This document shows positions 24,742 to 32,613 of a stretch of 36,598 bases of DNA, piece by piece (position 1 is the stretch's first letter; each line of letters starts with the position of its first letter). The DNA is from CAYYHA01 sp964471535 (lineage in GTDB: Bacteria > Myxococcota > Myxococcia > SLRQ01). Location of the stretch: positions 1 to 36,598 of the forward strand of contig CAYYHA010000017.1 in the NCBI GenBank assembly GCA_964471535.1, read 5' to 3'. The position numbers were made by a program, and so were the translations under genes. A model generated the notes under the pieces. That model saw nothing but the letters and a program-made list of their open reading frames with translations. It ran no database searches and was not told the origin of the DNA.

Positions 24742-26529
24742 TCAGGGGAGCCCGCTTCGGGTGAGGAGATGGAGCACCGCGAGGCCCGCGAAGACGCCGA
24801 GCACCAGGAGCACCGTCACTCCAACGGGCACCCGATAGGGATCGCGACGGTAGGCGGGGTGCTCCTCCTCGACCATGCCGCGACCGATGGTGCGCTCCGC
24901 CTCGCGGATCGGCGACTCGATCTGCCGCAGCGCGCGCGCTGCCAGCTCGCCCACCTTCCTTCCGAAGCGCTCCTGGGCCGAGTAGAGACCCCGCGAAAGC
25001 GCCATCACCAGCGGGGGCAGCGGCTTGCGGTAGATCCAATCCGTGTCGAGGGAGATCGTATCCTCGGCCCAGAGCTTGTCGAAGAGCCACCAGAAGGCCA
25101 GCGCCGTCCCCGCGAGGAGCTGCAACGTCTGTCCCACGTGCGCCGCGCTGTAGGGGTGGTACTCGGTGCCGAAGGGAAGGAGCCGATACAGCGTCCCGTA
25201 GCCGAAGCCGCTCGAAATCTCGGGCAGGCCGAAGTAGGTGCACAGCGCCGCACCGATCCCCATGGCCACGTACATGTTCTTGGGCAGAGGACGGACCTCC
25301 TGCGGCCGATCGAGGGGGGTGACGAAGGTGAACCAGAGGAGCTTCAGACCGGTGTGGAGGAAGGTCCCGACGGCGGCCAGCGTGAGCAGCAGCTCGGCCC
25401 AGGGCCAGCCCCCCTGCCCCCCCGCACTCACGACGATACTCTTGGAGATGAAGCCGTTGAAGAGCGGAAAGCCGGAGATGCTCATCGCACCGACGGCATA
25501 GAGCGCGAGGACCACCGGCATCTTGCGCACGAGGCCCCCGAGCTCGGTCATCTTCTCCTTCCCCGTCGCATAGACCACCGACCCCGCGCCCATGAAGAGG
25601 AGCGACTTGTAGAGAATGTGGCTGAAGGCATGGGCCGTCGCTCCATCGAGCGCCATCGCGGTGCCCATGCCCGCGCCGGCCACCATGTACCCGACCTGGG
25701 AGATGATGTGGTAGGCGAGCAGGCGCCGGATGTCGTTCTCCAGCACTGCATACACGACGCCGTAGAGCGCCATCACCACGCCCGCGTAGAGCAGGATCTT
25801 CCAGCCGGCGAAGAGCGCGATGAGTGCAAAGACCGCCGTCTTCGTGGTGAAGGCGGAGAGAAAGACCGATCCGGTCACGGTGCCGCGGGCGTAGGCGTCG
25901 GGCAGCCAGGGACCGAGCGGGGGTACCGCGGCGTTGATGCACACCCCCACGAGCATCAACCATCCGGCCAGGCCGGCATCGAGGGGGATGCGGCCCACGG
26001 CCATCGCCCCGCCGCCGTGCACATAGAGGATGACGCCCATGACGAGGAGTACGCCGCCGAAGGCGTGCACCGCCATGTACCGGGTGCCTGCAGCGCGGCT
26101 CGCGGCCGTCCGACGAGCGAAGACCAGCATGGCCGAGCTGAACCCCATCAGCTCCCAGAAGAGGACGAAGGCCAGCCAATCGCCGGCGAAGGTCACCCCC
26201 AGCGCCCCCCCGGCGTAGACCCAAGCGGCCGGCCCCTGCAGGGGATCGTCGACGTGCAGTGCGTAGATGGAGCCGATGAGCGCCATGATCGAGAAGATCA
26301 GCCCGAAAGCGAAGCGCAGCGCGTCGACGCGGAGGAGGTCGACGCCATAGCCCATCCACTCGAAGCCGAAGTGGGGATCGTGGCCGTGGAGGGTGATCAC
26401 GTGCCCGAGCAGAAGCAGCGGGACGAGCACCTGTACGACCTTGCGCGGCCACCCGCGCAGCACCGCGAGTAGCGGCGCGCCGAGGATCAGGAAGGCGGCA
26501 GGCGGGATGGCGAGAGGAAGCTCAGGCAT
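24742..26529 (-). CDS. Third MrpD/NuoM-like antiporter subunit with C-terminal extension
   Basis: A 595-aa, many-helix membrane protein of the proton-translocating antiporter family (NuoL/M/N, MrpA/D). TM5 keeps its Glu (E126, FWELMGF). TM8-like SAFTTKTAVF keeps K230, and 'NDIRRLLAYHIISQVGYM' is present. The segment that normally reads G-x-K-A-x-x-x-P-L-H-x-W-L-P reads CINAAVPPLGPWLP: the pumping Lys is N199 and the His is G206. After about residue 470 there is a long amphipathic stretch (SLDTDWIYR onward) and a final helix (VGVTVLLVLGVFAGLAVLHL), recalling the lateral helix of NuoL. The start is ATG 26529, with GGAGGA 5 bases upstream, overlapping the previous gene by 8 bases. It is the last gene of the antiporter operon. 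It may be structural rather than a pump. Confidence 0.88.
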   Translation of the reverse strand: MPELPLAIPPAAFLILGAPLLAVLRGWPRKVVQVLVPLLLLGHVITLHGHDPHFGFEWMGYGVDLLRVDALRFAFGLIFSIMALIGSIYALHVDDPLQGPAAWVYAGGALGVTFAGDWLAFVLFWELMGFSSAMLVFARRTAASRAAGTRYMAVHAFGGVLLVMGVILYVHGGGAMAVGRIPLDAGLAGWLMLVGVCINAAVPPLGPWLPDAYARGTVTGSVFLSAFTTKTAVFALIALFAGWKILLYAGVVMALYGVVYAVLENDIRRLLAYHIISQVGYMVAGAGMGTAMALDGATAHAFSHILYKSLLFMGAGSVVYATGKEKMTELGGLVRKMPVVLALYAVGAMSISGFPLFNGFISKSIVVSAGGQGGWPWAELLLTLAAVGTFLHTGLKLLWFTFVTPLDRPQEVRPLPKNMYVAMGIGAALCTYFGLPEISSGFGYGTLYRLLPFGTEYHPYSAAHVGQTLQLLAGTALAFWWLFDKLWAEDTISLDTDWIYRKPLPPLVMALSRGLYSAQERFGRKVGELAARALRQIESPIREAERTIGRGMVEEEHPAYRRDPYRVPVGVTVLLVLGVFAGLAVLHLLTRSGLP

Positions 26530-26797
26530 CACCGTCCTCCTCGTCGCCGTAGTAGTCGGGCGGGCGCTGCAGCCAGAGCTTCCCCAGCCACTTGCTCACG
26601 TAGACGATGACCGTGCACCCGACGAAGCCCATGGCCAGGGAGAAGGGCGGCGCATGGTGGTACCAGTAGCTCACCCATCCCTCGCCATGGCCAGGGTGGA
26701 AGACGTGCAGCACGGCGAGGACCTCGAGGGCGATGCCCGCCAGCGCCGAGACGACGAGCACTCCGAGGGCCAGTCGCTTCAGCTGAACGAGCGTCAC
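26522..26797 (-). CDS. Small two-helix membrane protein of the antiporter operon
   Basis: A 91-aa product with two membrane helices (about 8-29 and 52-71). They are separated by a His-rich loop (HVFHPGHGEGWVSYWYHHAP) that would face the outside. A charged end (PPDYYGDEEDGDA) follows. GTG 26797 overlaps the stop of the second antiporter subunit as GTGA, and its own 3' end overlaps the third subunit, so it is translated as part of the complex. I recall unnamed small proteins with a similar Asp-Tyr-Tyr-rich end in other Mrp-like clusters, but cannot confirm it here. A structural or assembly role between antiporter subunits is inferred from position. Confidence 0.75.
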   Translation of the reverse strand: MTLVQLKRLALGVLVVSALAGIALEVLAVLHVFHPGHGEGWVSYWYHHAPPFSLAMGFVGCTVIVYVSKWLGKLWLQRPPDYYGDEEDGDA

Positions 26798-28284
26798 GGC
26801 GAGCCCCCAAAGATGCTCGCCACCACCCGGCCGGCGAAGTCCCAGAAGTCGGGGCCGAACTCGGGCATCATGCCGAGGAGGAAGCAGCAGGCGGCGGTGA
26901 AGATGGGGGGGCCCACCAGCGCAAGTGAGCCCTCGTTGTAGGCCGTGAAGCGCTCCGAGCGGCGAAAGAACGCCGTCCAGATGATGGGAAAGAAGTACAG
27001 CGCGTTCAGGAGCGCCGAGCCGATCAAGATCCAGATGGCAACGATGTGGCCGCTCTGTGCCGCCCCCTGCCCGAGCCACCACTTCGTGACGAATCCGGGC
27101 AGGGGCGGCGTACCGGCGATGGCGAGCGCAGCGACGGCGAATGCCCCCATGGTGAAGGGCATGGCGCGGCCGATCCCCTTCATCTCGCTGATCTTCGAGA
27201 CATGGAGGTGCGCGTACACTGCGCCAGCACACATGAAGAGGGTGATCTTCATGAAGGCGTGATTTGCGATGTGCATCGCCGCGCCGAGAAGCCCGGCGCG
27301 CGAGAGCAGGGCCGCTCCGAGCACGATGTAGGAGAGCTGGCTGATGGTGGAGTAGGCGAGCCGCCGCTTCAGGTTGTCCTGGGAGAGCGCGATGATCGAG
27401 GCAACGATGATGGTGAACGCAGCGAAGCCAATGAGCGGACCGTCTAGGCCGAGCGCGGCCAGGGTCTTGGGTCCGAATACGAAGTAGACGACTCGGATCA
27501 CCCCGAAGACGCCGGCCTTCACCACCGCAACGGCATGGAGAAGTGCCGAGACGGGCGTCGGGGCGATCATCGCCGCGGGCAACCACGCGTGCAGCGGCAT
27601 GATGCCGGCCTTCACCCCGACACCGAGCATGAAGAGCAGGAAGATCCACTTCAAGCTCGTGGGAGACGCCATCTCCGGGGTGAGAAATCCGCCCGCTCGA
27701 AAGGCGTGCGCCGGGAGGAAGGTCTGGATCCAGCCAATGGCAAGCAGCATGCACAGACCAGCGGAGAGCGTGTAGGCCAGATACTTGCGGCCCACCCGGA
27801 TCGCCTCCTCACTGCGCTTGTGCACGACCAGGGGGTAGGTGGCCAGCGTGAGCCCTTCGTAGAAGACGAAGAAGGTCAGCGGGTTGCCCGCGAACGCAAT
27901 CCCCATCGCCGAGCTGATGCACAGGGCGAAGCTGGCGTAGTAGGGGGTCTGGTGCGGCTCGTCGAGGGCCCGCATGTACCCGATGGAATAGAAGGTGGTC
28001 GCCACCCACAGGATGGACGCGACTCCCGCGAAGATCATCCCCAGGGCATCGGCGCGCAGTACCAGATCGAAGCCCGAGGCGAGGGGGAGAAGGGTGACCT
28101 CGAAGCGATGTCCCGCCAGCACCTCGGGGATCATGGAGGCGACCAGGACCAGCTGAACGCAGCTGGCGAGGACGCTCCATGCCTCACGCAGGTTGGGGCG
28201 ACGGTGCGAGAGGACGATGAGCACCGCCGTCAGCGGTGTCAGCAGTACGATCCACAGGGGGCGCAGTTCGAGAAAGGTCTCCAC
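26794..28284 (-). CDS. Second MrpD/NuoM-like antiporter subunit
   Basis: A 496-aa multi-pass protein of the NuoM/MrpD family. The key charged residues are all present: TM5 Glu (VFYEGLTLATYPLV), TM7 Lys and the following motif (GVKAGIMPLHAWLP), TM8 Lys (VAVVKAGVFGVIRV), and 'QDNLKRRLAYSTISQLSYI'. The late helix 'GTPPLPGFVTKWWLG' matches the antiporter core. It should therefore carry protons (or Na+) itself. The start is GTG 28284, one base after the mrpD stop. It is followed by the 91-aa protein with a GTGA overlap. Confidence 0.92.
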   Translation of the reverse strand: METFLELRPLWIVLLTPLTAVLIVLSHRRPNLREAWSVLASCVQLVLVASMIPEVLAGHRFEVTLLPLASGFDLVLRADALGMIFAGVASILWVATTFYSIGYMRALDEPHQTPYYASFALCISSAMGIAFAGNPLTFFVFYEGLTLATYPLVVHKRSEEAIRVGRKYLAYTLSAGLCMLLAIGWIQTFLPAHAFRAGGFLTPEMASPTSLKWIFLLFMLGVGVKAGIMPLHAWLPAAMIAPTPVSALLHAVAVVKAGVFGVIRVVYFVFGPKTLAALGLDGPLIGFAAFTIIVASIIALSQDNLKRRLAYSTISQLSYIVLGAALLSRAGLLGAAMHIANHAFMKITLFMCAGAVYAHLHVSKISEMKGIGRAMPFTMGAFAVAALAIAGTPPLPGFVTKWWLGQGAAQSGHIVAIWILIGSALLNALYFFPIIWTAFFRRSERFTAYNEGSLALVGPPIFTAACCFLLGMMPEFGPDFWDFAGRVVASIFGGSP

Positions 28285-28285
28285 C

Positions 28286-29797
28286 TCATCCAGCTCCTAC
28301 GCTGACGGGAACGACGAAGCGGACCACGTGCTCGACGAGTGGCCAGGAACCGAGGCCGAGGACCAGGATCGCCACCGCCATCACCCCCATGGGCACCTGC
28401 ATGGAAGCGGAGAGCGGCCGGAGGCGAAGCGGAGGGTGCTTCGCGTCGGCGGTTCGATCCTTCCGAGGCCGCAGGAAGGCACGTTCCAGAATGCGGATGA
28501 AATAGATCGCATTGAGCAGGGAGCTGAGGAGGATGATGACGACGAAGGGCCAGCGCCCCGCCTCCACGGCGCCCACCACCAGGTACCACTTGGAGAAGAA
28601 GCCGGCGGTCGGAGGGAGCCCCACCATCGAGAGCGAGGCCACACCGAAAACGGCCATCGTGAAGGGCAGCTCCAGCCCAATGCCGTCGAAGCGCCGGATG
28701 TCCCGGTGCCCCAGGCGACTTGCCAGCACACCGGCGACCAGGAAGAGCGCGCACTTCATGACCGCATGGTTGATCATGTGGAGCACGCCGCCCGTGATGC
28801 CCGGGCCATTGGCGAGCGAGAAGCCGAGGAGCACGTACCCGATCTGCGAAACGCTCGAATATGCGAGCATCCGTTTCAGGTCGGTCTGAGCGATGGCGAA
28901 GATCGAGCCCAGGATGATGCCCGCCCCGGAGAGCCAGGCCATGGCGGTGGTCACGGGCAATGTGTGCCCCGCACCGTCTCCAATACGGTAGATCGTATAG
29001 AGCACGCGGAAGATCCCGTAGGCACCAATCTTCGTCCCCACCGCGGCCATGAAGGCGGTGGTCACCGGAGGCGAAAACGAATAGGCGTCGGGCAACCAGG
29101 CGTGGAGGGGGAAGAGCGCCGCCTTGATCCCGAAACCGGCGACGAGGAGGGAGAGCGCCACGAAGGCGGTGCGGGGCTGATCCACGGCTGCGAGGCGCTG
29201 GGCCACGTCCATGAAGTTCAGGCTGCCGGTCATCCCGTAGAGGTAGGCGAGGCCCACCAGGTACGCGCTCGCGCCGAGGGTGCCCAGAATCATGTACCGG
29301 AAAGCCGCGAACGGCGCCTGGGGATCGCCGACGGCGATGAGGGCATACCCCGTCAGCGCGATGACCTCGAGAAAGACGTAGAGGTTGAAGAGATCGCCTG
29401 TCAGCACGAAGCCGCTCAGGCCCATGGTGAAGAGGAGGTAGAGGGCGTAGTAGAAGTGGTTGCGACGCCTCAAGCGCTCGGGCTGCCCGTCGTGGCCCCA
29501 CAGGAGGACCAGGAACGAGATCACCGTGATGAGCACCACCATGGCGGCACCGAGGTGGTCCACACGGAACTGAATGCCCCAAGGCGGCTCCCAGTTGCCG
29601 AAGGTGTGCGTGACGACGCCGACAGTCACCACGAGGGTCGCGGTGTACAGCGCCGCGACGGCGGAACAGCCCACTGCGAGCAAGGCCACCCCGTGGACGG
29701 CGCCCGGCCACCTGCGACCAATGAGGGGAAGGATCAGCGCACCCACGAGGGGAAAGACCAGGACCCAGGCGGGCGCAACGTGCTCGTATCCGCTCAT
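28286..29797 (-). CDS. mrpD: MrpD / MbhH-like antiporter subunit
   Basis: A 503-aa multi-pass membrane protein in the MrpD position (directly after MrpC). TM5 Glu is in NLYVFLEVIALTGYALI, TM7 Lys in 'GFGIKAALFPLHAWLPDAY', TM8 Lys in AVGTKIGAYGIFRVLY, and 'QTDLKRMLAYSSVSQIGYV' follows. These are the residues that carry the ion path in Mrp antiporters and complex I. ATG 29797 overlaps the mrpC stop (ATGA). It is probably the subunit that contacts MrpB/C and handles cation-proton exchange, by analogy with known Mrp and Mbh structures. Confidence 0.93.
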   Translation of the reverse strand: MSGYEHVAPAWVLVFPLVGALILPLIGRRWPGAVHGVALLAVGCSAVAALYTATLVVTVGVVTHTFGNWEPPWGIQFRVDHLGAAMVVLITVISFLVLLWGHDGQPERLRRRNHFYYALYLLFTMGLSGFVLTGDLFNLYVFLEVIALTGYALIAVGDPQAPFAAFRYMILGTLGASAYLVGLAYLYGMTGSLNFMDVAQRLAAVDQPRTAFVALSLLVAGFGIKAALFPLHAWLPDAYSFSPPVTTAFMAAVGTKIGAYGIFRVLYTIYRIGDGAGHTLPVTTAMAWLSGAGIILGSIFAIAQTDLKRMLAYSSVSQIGYVLLGFSLANGPGITGGVLHMINHAVMKCALFLVAGVLASRLGHRDIRRFDGIGLELPFTMAVFGVASLSMVGLPPTAGFFSKWYLVVGAVEAGRWPFVVIILLSSLLNAIYFIRILERAFLRPRKDRTADAKHPPLRLRPLSASMQVPMGVMAVAILVLGLGSWPLVEHVVRFVVPVSVGAG

Positions 29798-30162
29798 CGC
29801 AGTCGCTCCAGGATCTCGTCCTCCTCGAGGGTGCCGTAGCGCCGGTATACCCGGATGAGGAGGGCGAGCCCGACCCCGGTCGTCGCAATGCCCACCACGA
29901 TGGCGGTGAGCATCAGCGCCTGGGGCAGGGGGTTGGCGTAGTCGAGGTAGCTTGGCTCGCCGCGGGCGGGATCGAGAACGGGGAGGGTCGCACCGAACTT
30001 CGGCGAATAGCTCAAGAAGAAGAGGATCACCCCCACTTGGAGGATGTTCATCCCCATCAACTTCTTGAGGAGGTTCTTCTTGGCCATCATCCCGTAGATG
30101 CCCACGAGCATCAGCAGGCTGATGACCCAGTAGTTGTACCAATCGAGGAGGTTCTGCAGCAT
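29794..30162 (-). CDS. mrpC: MrpC (NuoK-like) subunit
   Basis: A 122-aa product with three membrane helices. It contains NYWVISLLMLVGIYGMMAKK, NLLKKLMGMNILQVGVILFF and ALMLTAIVVGIATTGVGLAL, matching the MrpC/MnhC/NuoK fold; the helix-2 'GxNxxxxGVxLFF' stretch is diagnostic. ATG 30162 shares one base with the mrpB stop (TGATG); GTG 30165 with a GTGA overlap is an equally possible start. Confidence 0.93.
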   Translation of the reverse strand: MLQNLLDWYNYWVISLLMLVGIYGMMAKKNLLKKLMGMNILQVGVILFFLSYSPKFGATLPVLDPARGEPSYLDYANPLPQALMLTAIVVGIATTGVGLALLIRVYRRYGTLEEDEILERLR

Positions 30163-30617
30163 CACCGAGCCTCGGTGAAACGTCCCAGGAGATCGTCGAA
30201 GAGGCCCACCAGCACACCCATGACGGTGAAGGTCACACCGACCTCGACGAGCACCGTGCAGAGAGCCCGGGTGGCTGCGCCGCCGGGGAGCGGCAGCGGC
30301 AAGCGGTCGAAGGCGGCGTAGTCGAGAAAGTGTCCATCGAGGAGCAGCGGCCCGATGCCCATCGCGGCGTAGATGGCGACGCCGATGACCGCGAGCACCG
30401 TCGCCCGGCGCGTGGTGAGCCCTCGCTGGCCCTTCGGTCCCATCCCCTCGGCAACGCGCCCGAGCAGGTAGGCGCCCGCCAGCGCCGCCCCCGCCTGGAA
30501 GCCCCCTCCTGGCGAATAGTGGCCATGCGTGACGACGTACACGGCGAAGATCTGAAGCAGCGGCGCCTGTATCCGTCCTCCAAAGCGCACGAGCGGACTG
30601 CTGTAGATCCCGGTCAC
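30162..30617 (-). CDS. mrpB: MrpB (MnhB) subunit
   Basis: A 151-aa product. The signature 'FAVYVVTHGHYSPGGGFQAG' (HGHxxPGGGFQ) is the defining motif of the MnhB domain. Three or four helices follow, ending GVTFTVMGVLVGLFDDL. In Mrp and Mbh complexes MrpB helps form the Na+ path with the C-terminal part of MrpA. The start is GTG 30617, overlapping the MbhE-like stop as GTGA, with GGAGGAGG just upstream. It has the normal family length. Confidence 0.93.
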   Translation of the reverse strand: MTGIYSSPLVRFGGRIQAPLLQIFAVYVVTHGHYSPGGGFQAGAALAGAYLLGRVAEGMGPKGQRGLTTRRATVLAVIGVAIYAAMGIGPLLLDGHFLDYAAFDRLPLPLPGGAATRALCTVLVEVGVTFTVMGVLVGLFDDLLGRFTEAR

Positions 30618-30940
30618 GAGACCTCCTCCTCGGTGGACGCACCCTCGTCGATGGACACTCCGCCCGAAGCGCGGTGGGCCGGCCAGAGGATCAGGCCGAC
30701 CGAGAGGCCTGCGATGAGGATCACGCAGGTCTCGAAGAGGGTGTCGAATCCGCGGTAGTCGACGATGACGCCGGTCACCATGTTCGGCGCGTGCGTCTCT
30801 TCGTGCCCCTTTTCGATGTACCGGGGCGAGACATGGGTCTGTGGCGGGCCATCCGCGGAGCCGAAGGCGGGCAGGTCGGGGGCGCTGTAGACGAAGAGAC
30901 CGCCGGCGAAGAGAAGCCCGATGAGCGCGGACCACTTCAT
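30614..30940 (-). CDS. MbhE-like subunit (piece of the MrpA C-terminus)
   Basis: A 108-aa product. One N-terminal helix (MKWSALIGLLFAGGLFVYSA) is followed by a periplasmic-type loop ('THAPNMVTGVIVDYRGFDTL') and a second helix (ETCVILIAGLSVGLILW). 'NxVTxVxxDYRGxDTxxE' is the hallmark of the MbhE/MrpA C-terminal segment. It corresponds to part of MrpA in Mrp operons and is a separate gene in Mbh-type clusters, as here. The start is ATG 30940, overlapping the previous stop as ATGA. Confidence 0.85.
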   Translation of the reverse strand: MKWSALIGLLFAGGLFVYSAPDLPAFGSADGPPQTHVSPRYIEKGHEETHAPNMVTGVIVDYRGFDTLFETCVILIAGLSVGLILWPAHRASGGVSIDEGASTEEEVS

Positions 30941-31182
30941 TCCTTCGCCTCCCGCTTCGTGCGGTACAAGGCACCAAAGAAGACCACCGCCGAGACGCCC
31001 GCGCCGATCATCGCCTCGGTGAAGGCCACGTCCACCGCGGCCATGGACGCATAGAGGATGCAGGAGAAGAAGGAGAACGCCGCGAAGACGATGGTCGCCG
31101 CCGCCAGATCCTTCAGCGCCAACGCCGTCATCGCCGTGATAACGAGGATCGGGAGGAGGATCACATCGAGCTGCCAGATCAT
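30937..31182 (-). CDS. MbhD-like subunit (piece of the MrpA C-terminus)
   Basis: An 81-aa product with two to three helices. The 'VDVAFTEAMIGAGVSAVVFF' stretch carries the conserved Ala-x-x-Glu-Ala of the MbhD family (Pfam MbhD) that lines the ion path. ATG 31182 overlaps the mrpG stop (ATGA) and the stop overlaps the MbhE-like start (ATGA). In typical Mrp systems this segment is fused to the large MrpA subunit; here it stands alone. Confidence 0.88.
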   Translation of the reverse strand: MIWQLDVILLPILVITAMTALALKDLAAATIVFAAFSFFSCILYASMAAVDVAFTEAMIGAGVSAVVFFGALYRTKREAKE

Positions 31183-31532
31183 CGCTCGCCCTCCGAATCG
31201 GTGGTCGCGACCCGCCCAACCGATCCCGCCGCTTCCGCTTCCCAGGGCTCCACACCGTCACGTAACGCAGCGCGGCCCAGGGCGTGCGCCGCCACGGGAT
31301 TGGAGAGGAGGATGAAGCACTCCACGAGAAGCAGCTTCACCGTGACCAGCGTCAGCCCTTCGTGCACGCAGAGCCCCAGAATCAGCAGAGAGGCGCCCAG
31401 GGTGTCGCCCTTCCCCGCCGGGTGCAGCCGGGTGAAGAGGTCGGGGAAGCGAAGTACGCCGACCGTCGCCACCAAGAAGAAGAAGAGCCCCGCGCTCAGC
31501 AGCACCACCGCAACGATGTCCGCCGCGCTCAT
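31179..31532 (-). CDS. mrpG: MrpG (MnhG) subunit
   Basis: A 117-aa product with three helices. The conserved 'GVLRFPDLFTRLHPAGKGDT' (RFPDxxxRxHxxxKxDTxG) and LVECFILLSNPVAAHALGRA match MnhG. ATG 31532 overlaps the mrpF stop (ATGA). The C-terminal 20 residues are polar and acidic. Confidence 0.92.
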   Translation of the reverse strand: MSAADIVAVVLLSAGLFFFLVATVGVLRFPDLFTRLHPAGKGDTLGASLLILGLCVHEGLTLVTVKLLLVECFILLSNPVAAHALGRAALRDGVEPWEAEAAGSVGRVATTDSEGER

Positions 31533-31828
31533 CGCGCGCCCTCCTGCTCCTGCGCTCCGCGGCGCCGCGCCGCCTGCGCCTCGAGGTACTTCGTCGTAAC
31601 AAGCGAGCCGATGAGCAGAGCCAGGCCGTAGCCGAGGGACATGTCGACGTACATGTCGCCGCGCTCGACCACATAGCCCATGAGCAAGAGGAGGACACTG
31701 GTCATCGTGCCCATCATCGAGGCGCCGATGAGGCGGTCGTAGACCGTGGGGCCTCGGACGATCCGCCACAGGGGACCGAGCAGCATCACCCCGAGCGCAA
31801 TCGACGCCGCCAGCAGGACGAGGTGCAT
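31529..31828 (-). CDS. mrpF: MrpF (MnhF) subunit
   Basis: A 99-aa product with three helices. 'LWRIVRGPTVYDRLIGASMM' is the MnhF core (RxxxGPTxxDR), and 'DMYVDMSLGYGLALLIGSL' matches the third helix. It starts at ATG 31828, two bases after the mrpE stop. Confidence 0.93.
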   Translation of the reverse strand: MHLVLLAASIALGVMLLGPLWRIVRGPTVYDRLIGASMMGTMTSVLLLLMGYVVERGDMYVDMSLGYGLALLIGSLVTTKYLEAQAARRRGAQEQEGAR

Positions 31829-31830
31829 GA

Positions 31831-32487
31831 TCAGCGACCCTCCCCTTCGGGATCCTCGCCGGCCGGGGCGGATGCCGGCCCGGAGGCCGTCGCGTCTTGC
31901 CCGTCGCCTGCGCGCTCGGCACCGGCACTGCCTGCCTCCTCGCCCCCGCCCTCCCGCTCAGGGCCGCGCGGGGGCAGCGCCTCTCGGAAGACCGCGGCAA
32001 TGCGCTCCTCCATCTCGCCCGACTCGAGGCCCGCCGCCGTCGCCGCATCGATGGCATGCACGACGAAGGTGCCGTCCTCCTCGATGTCGACGGTCACGGT
32101 TCCGGGTGTCAGGGTGATCGAGTTGGCGAAGGTGACGAGGGCCACCTCGCTCTTCAGGCGGGGGCGGTAGCGGACCAGCCGTGGCTGCAAGAGGCCCCGC
32201 GGGCCCAAGACCAGCTGCAAGACCTGCAGATTGGCCTTGACGATCTCGAGCGCGAGCCAGGGGAGGTAGAGGAAGACGATGGACGGCCAGGGCAGGTCGG
32301 TGAGCCAGCGCCGGCGTCCGTCGCCCTCGTTCGAATAGAGCAGCCCGCCGGAGAGCCAGGTTACGAACGCGGCCGCCCCCACCCCCATGCCGAGATGCAC
32401 GGCGTCGAGCTTCCCCGAGAGCACGACCCACAGCCCGAAGAGGAAGACGAAGGTGATGATGTGGTGCTTGGCGCCTGCCTGCTGCAA
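31831..32487 (-). CDS. mrpE: MrpE (MnhE) subunit, first gene of the antiporter operon
   Basis: A 218-aa product. Two helices (IITFVFLFGLWVVLSG and HLGMGVGAAAFVTWLSGGLL) are followed by 'PWLALEIVKANLQVLQLVLG', the conserved MnhE segment, then a cytoplasmic domain with ANSITLTPGTVTVDIEED, the family signature. The last 45 residues are a Glu/Gly/Ala-rich disordered tail that most MrpE proteins lack. The start is TTG 32487, with GGGGAG 5 bases upstream. No ATG/GTG start keeps the first helix. The promoter at 32539-32567 lies about 45 bases upstream. Confidence 0.9.
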   Translation of the reverse strand: MQQAGAKHHIITFVFLFGLWVVLSGKLDAVHLGMGVGAAAFVTWLSGGLLYSNEGDGRRRWLTDLPWPSIVFLYLPWLALEIVKANLQVLQLVLGPRGLLQPRLVRYRPRLKSEVALVTFANSITLTPGTVTVDIEEDGTFVVHAIDAATAAGLESGEMEERIAAVFREALPPRGPEREGGGEEAGSAGAERAGDGQDATASGPASAPAGEDPEGEGR

Positions 32488-32538
32488 CGTCGCTCCCCTC
32501 GAAGAGCGCCCGATCCTCGACCGATGCGACAGTGAGCG

Positions 32539-32567
32539 TTCTAGGGGTCACGGCCCGCGCGGGTCAA
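32539..32567 (-). promoter_or_regulatory. Sigma70-type promoter of the antiporter operon
   Basis: On the minus strand TTGACC (32567-32562), 17-base spacer, CTAGAA (32544-32539); TAGAAC with an 18-base spacer is the alternative. The predicted leader is about 45 bases and includes a GGGGAG ribosome site before TTG 32487. It lies in the 126-base divergent space shared with the MFS exporter gene. Confidence 0.55.
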
Positions 32568-32613
32568 GGTAGGAGGTTGCCATTCCACGGAATTCCGGAG
32601 AGCGTTCCCCTCC

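Noticed and set aside
24690..24745. Sigma54-like GG-N10-GC spacing on the minus strand (TGGCATTGCTGCC...)
   Set aside because: The TTGC box is not in the right register, and a TATGCT element next to the start codon explains the promoter better.
32589..32596. GGAATTCC palindrome in the mrpE/MFS divergent space
   Set aside because: A short restriction-site-like palindrome that does not line up with either promoter.
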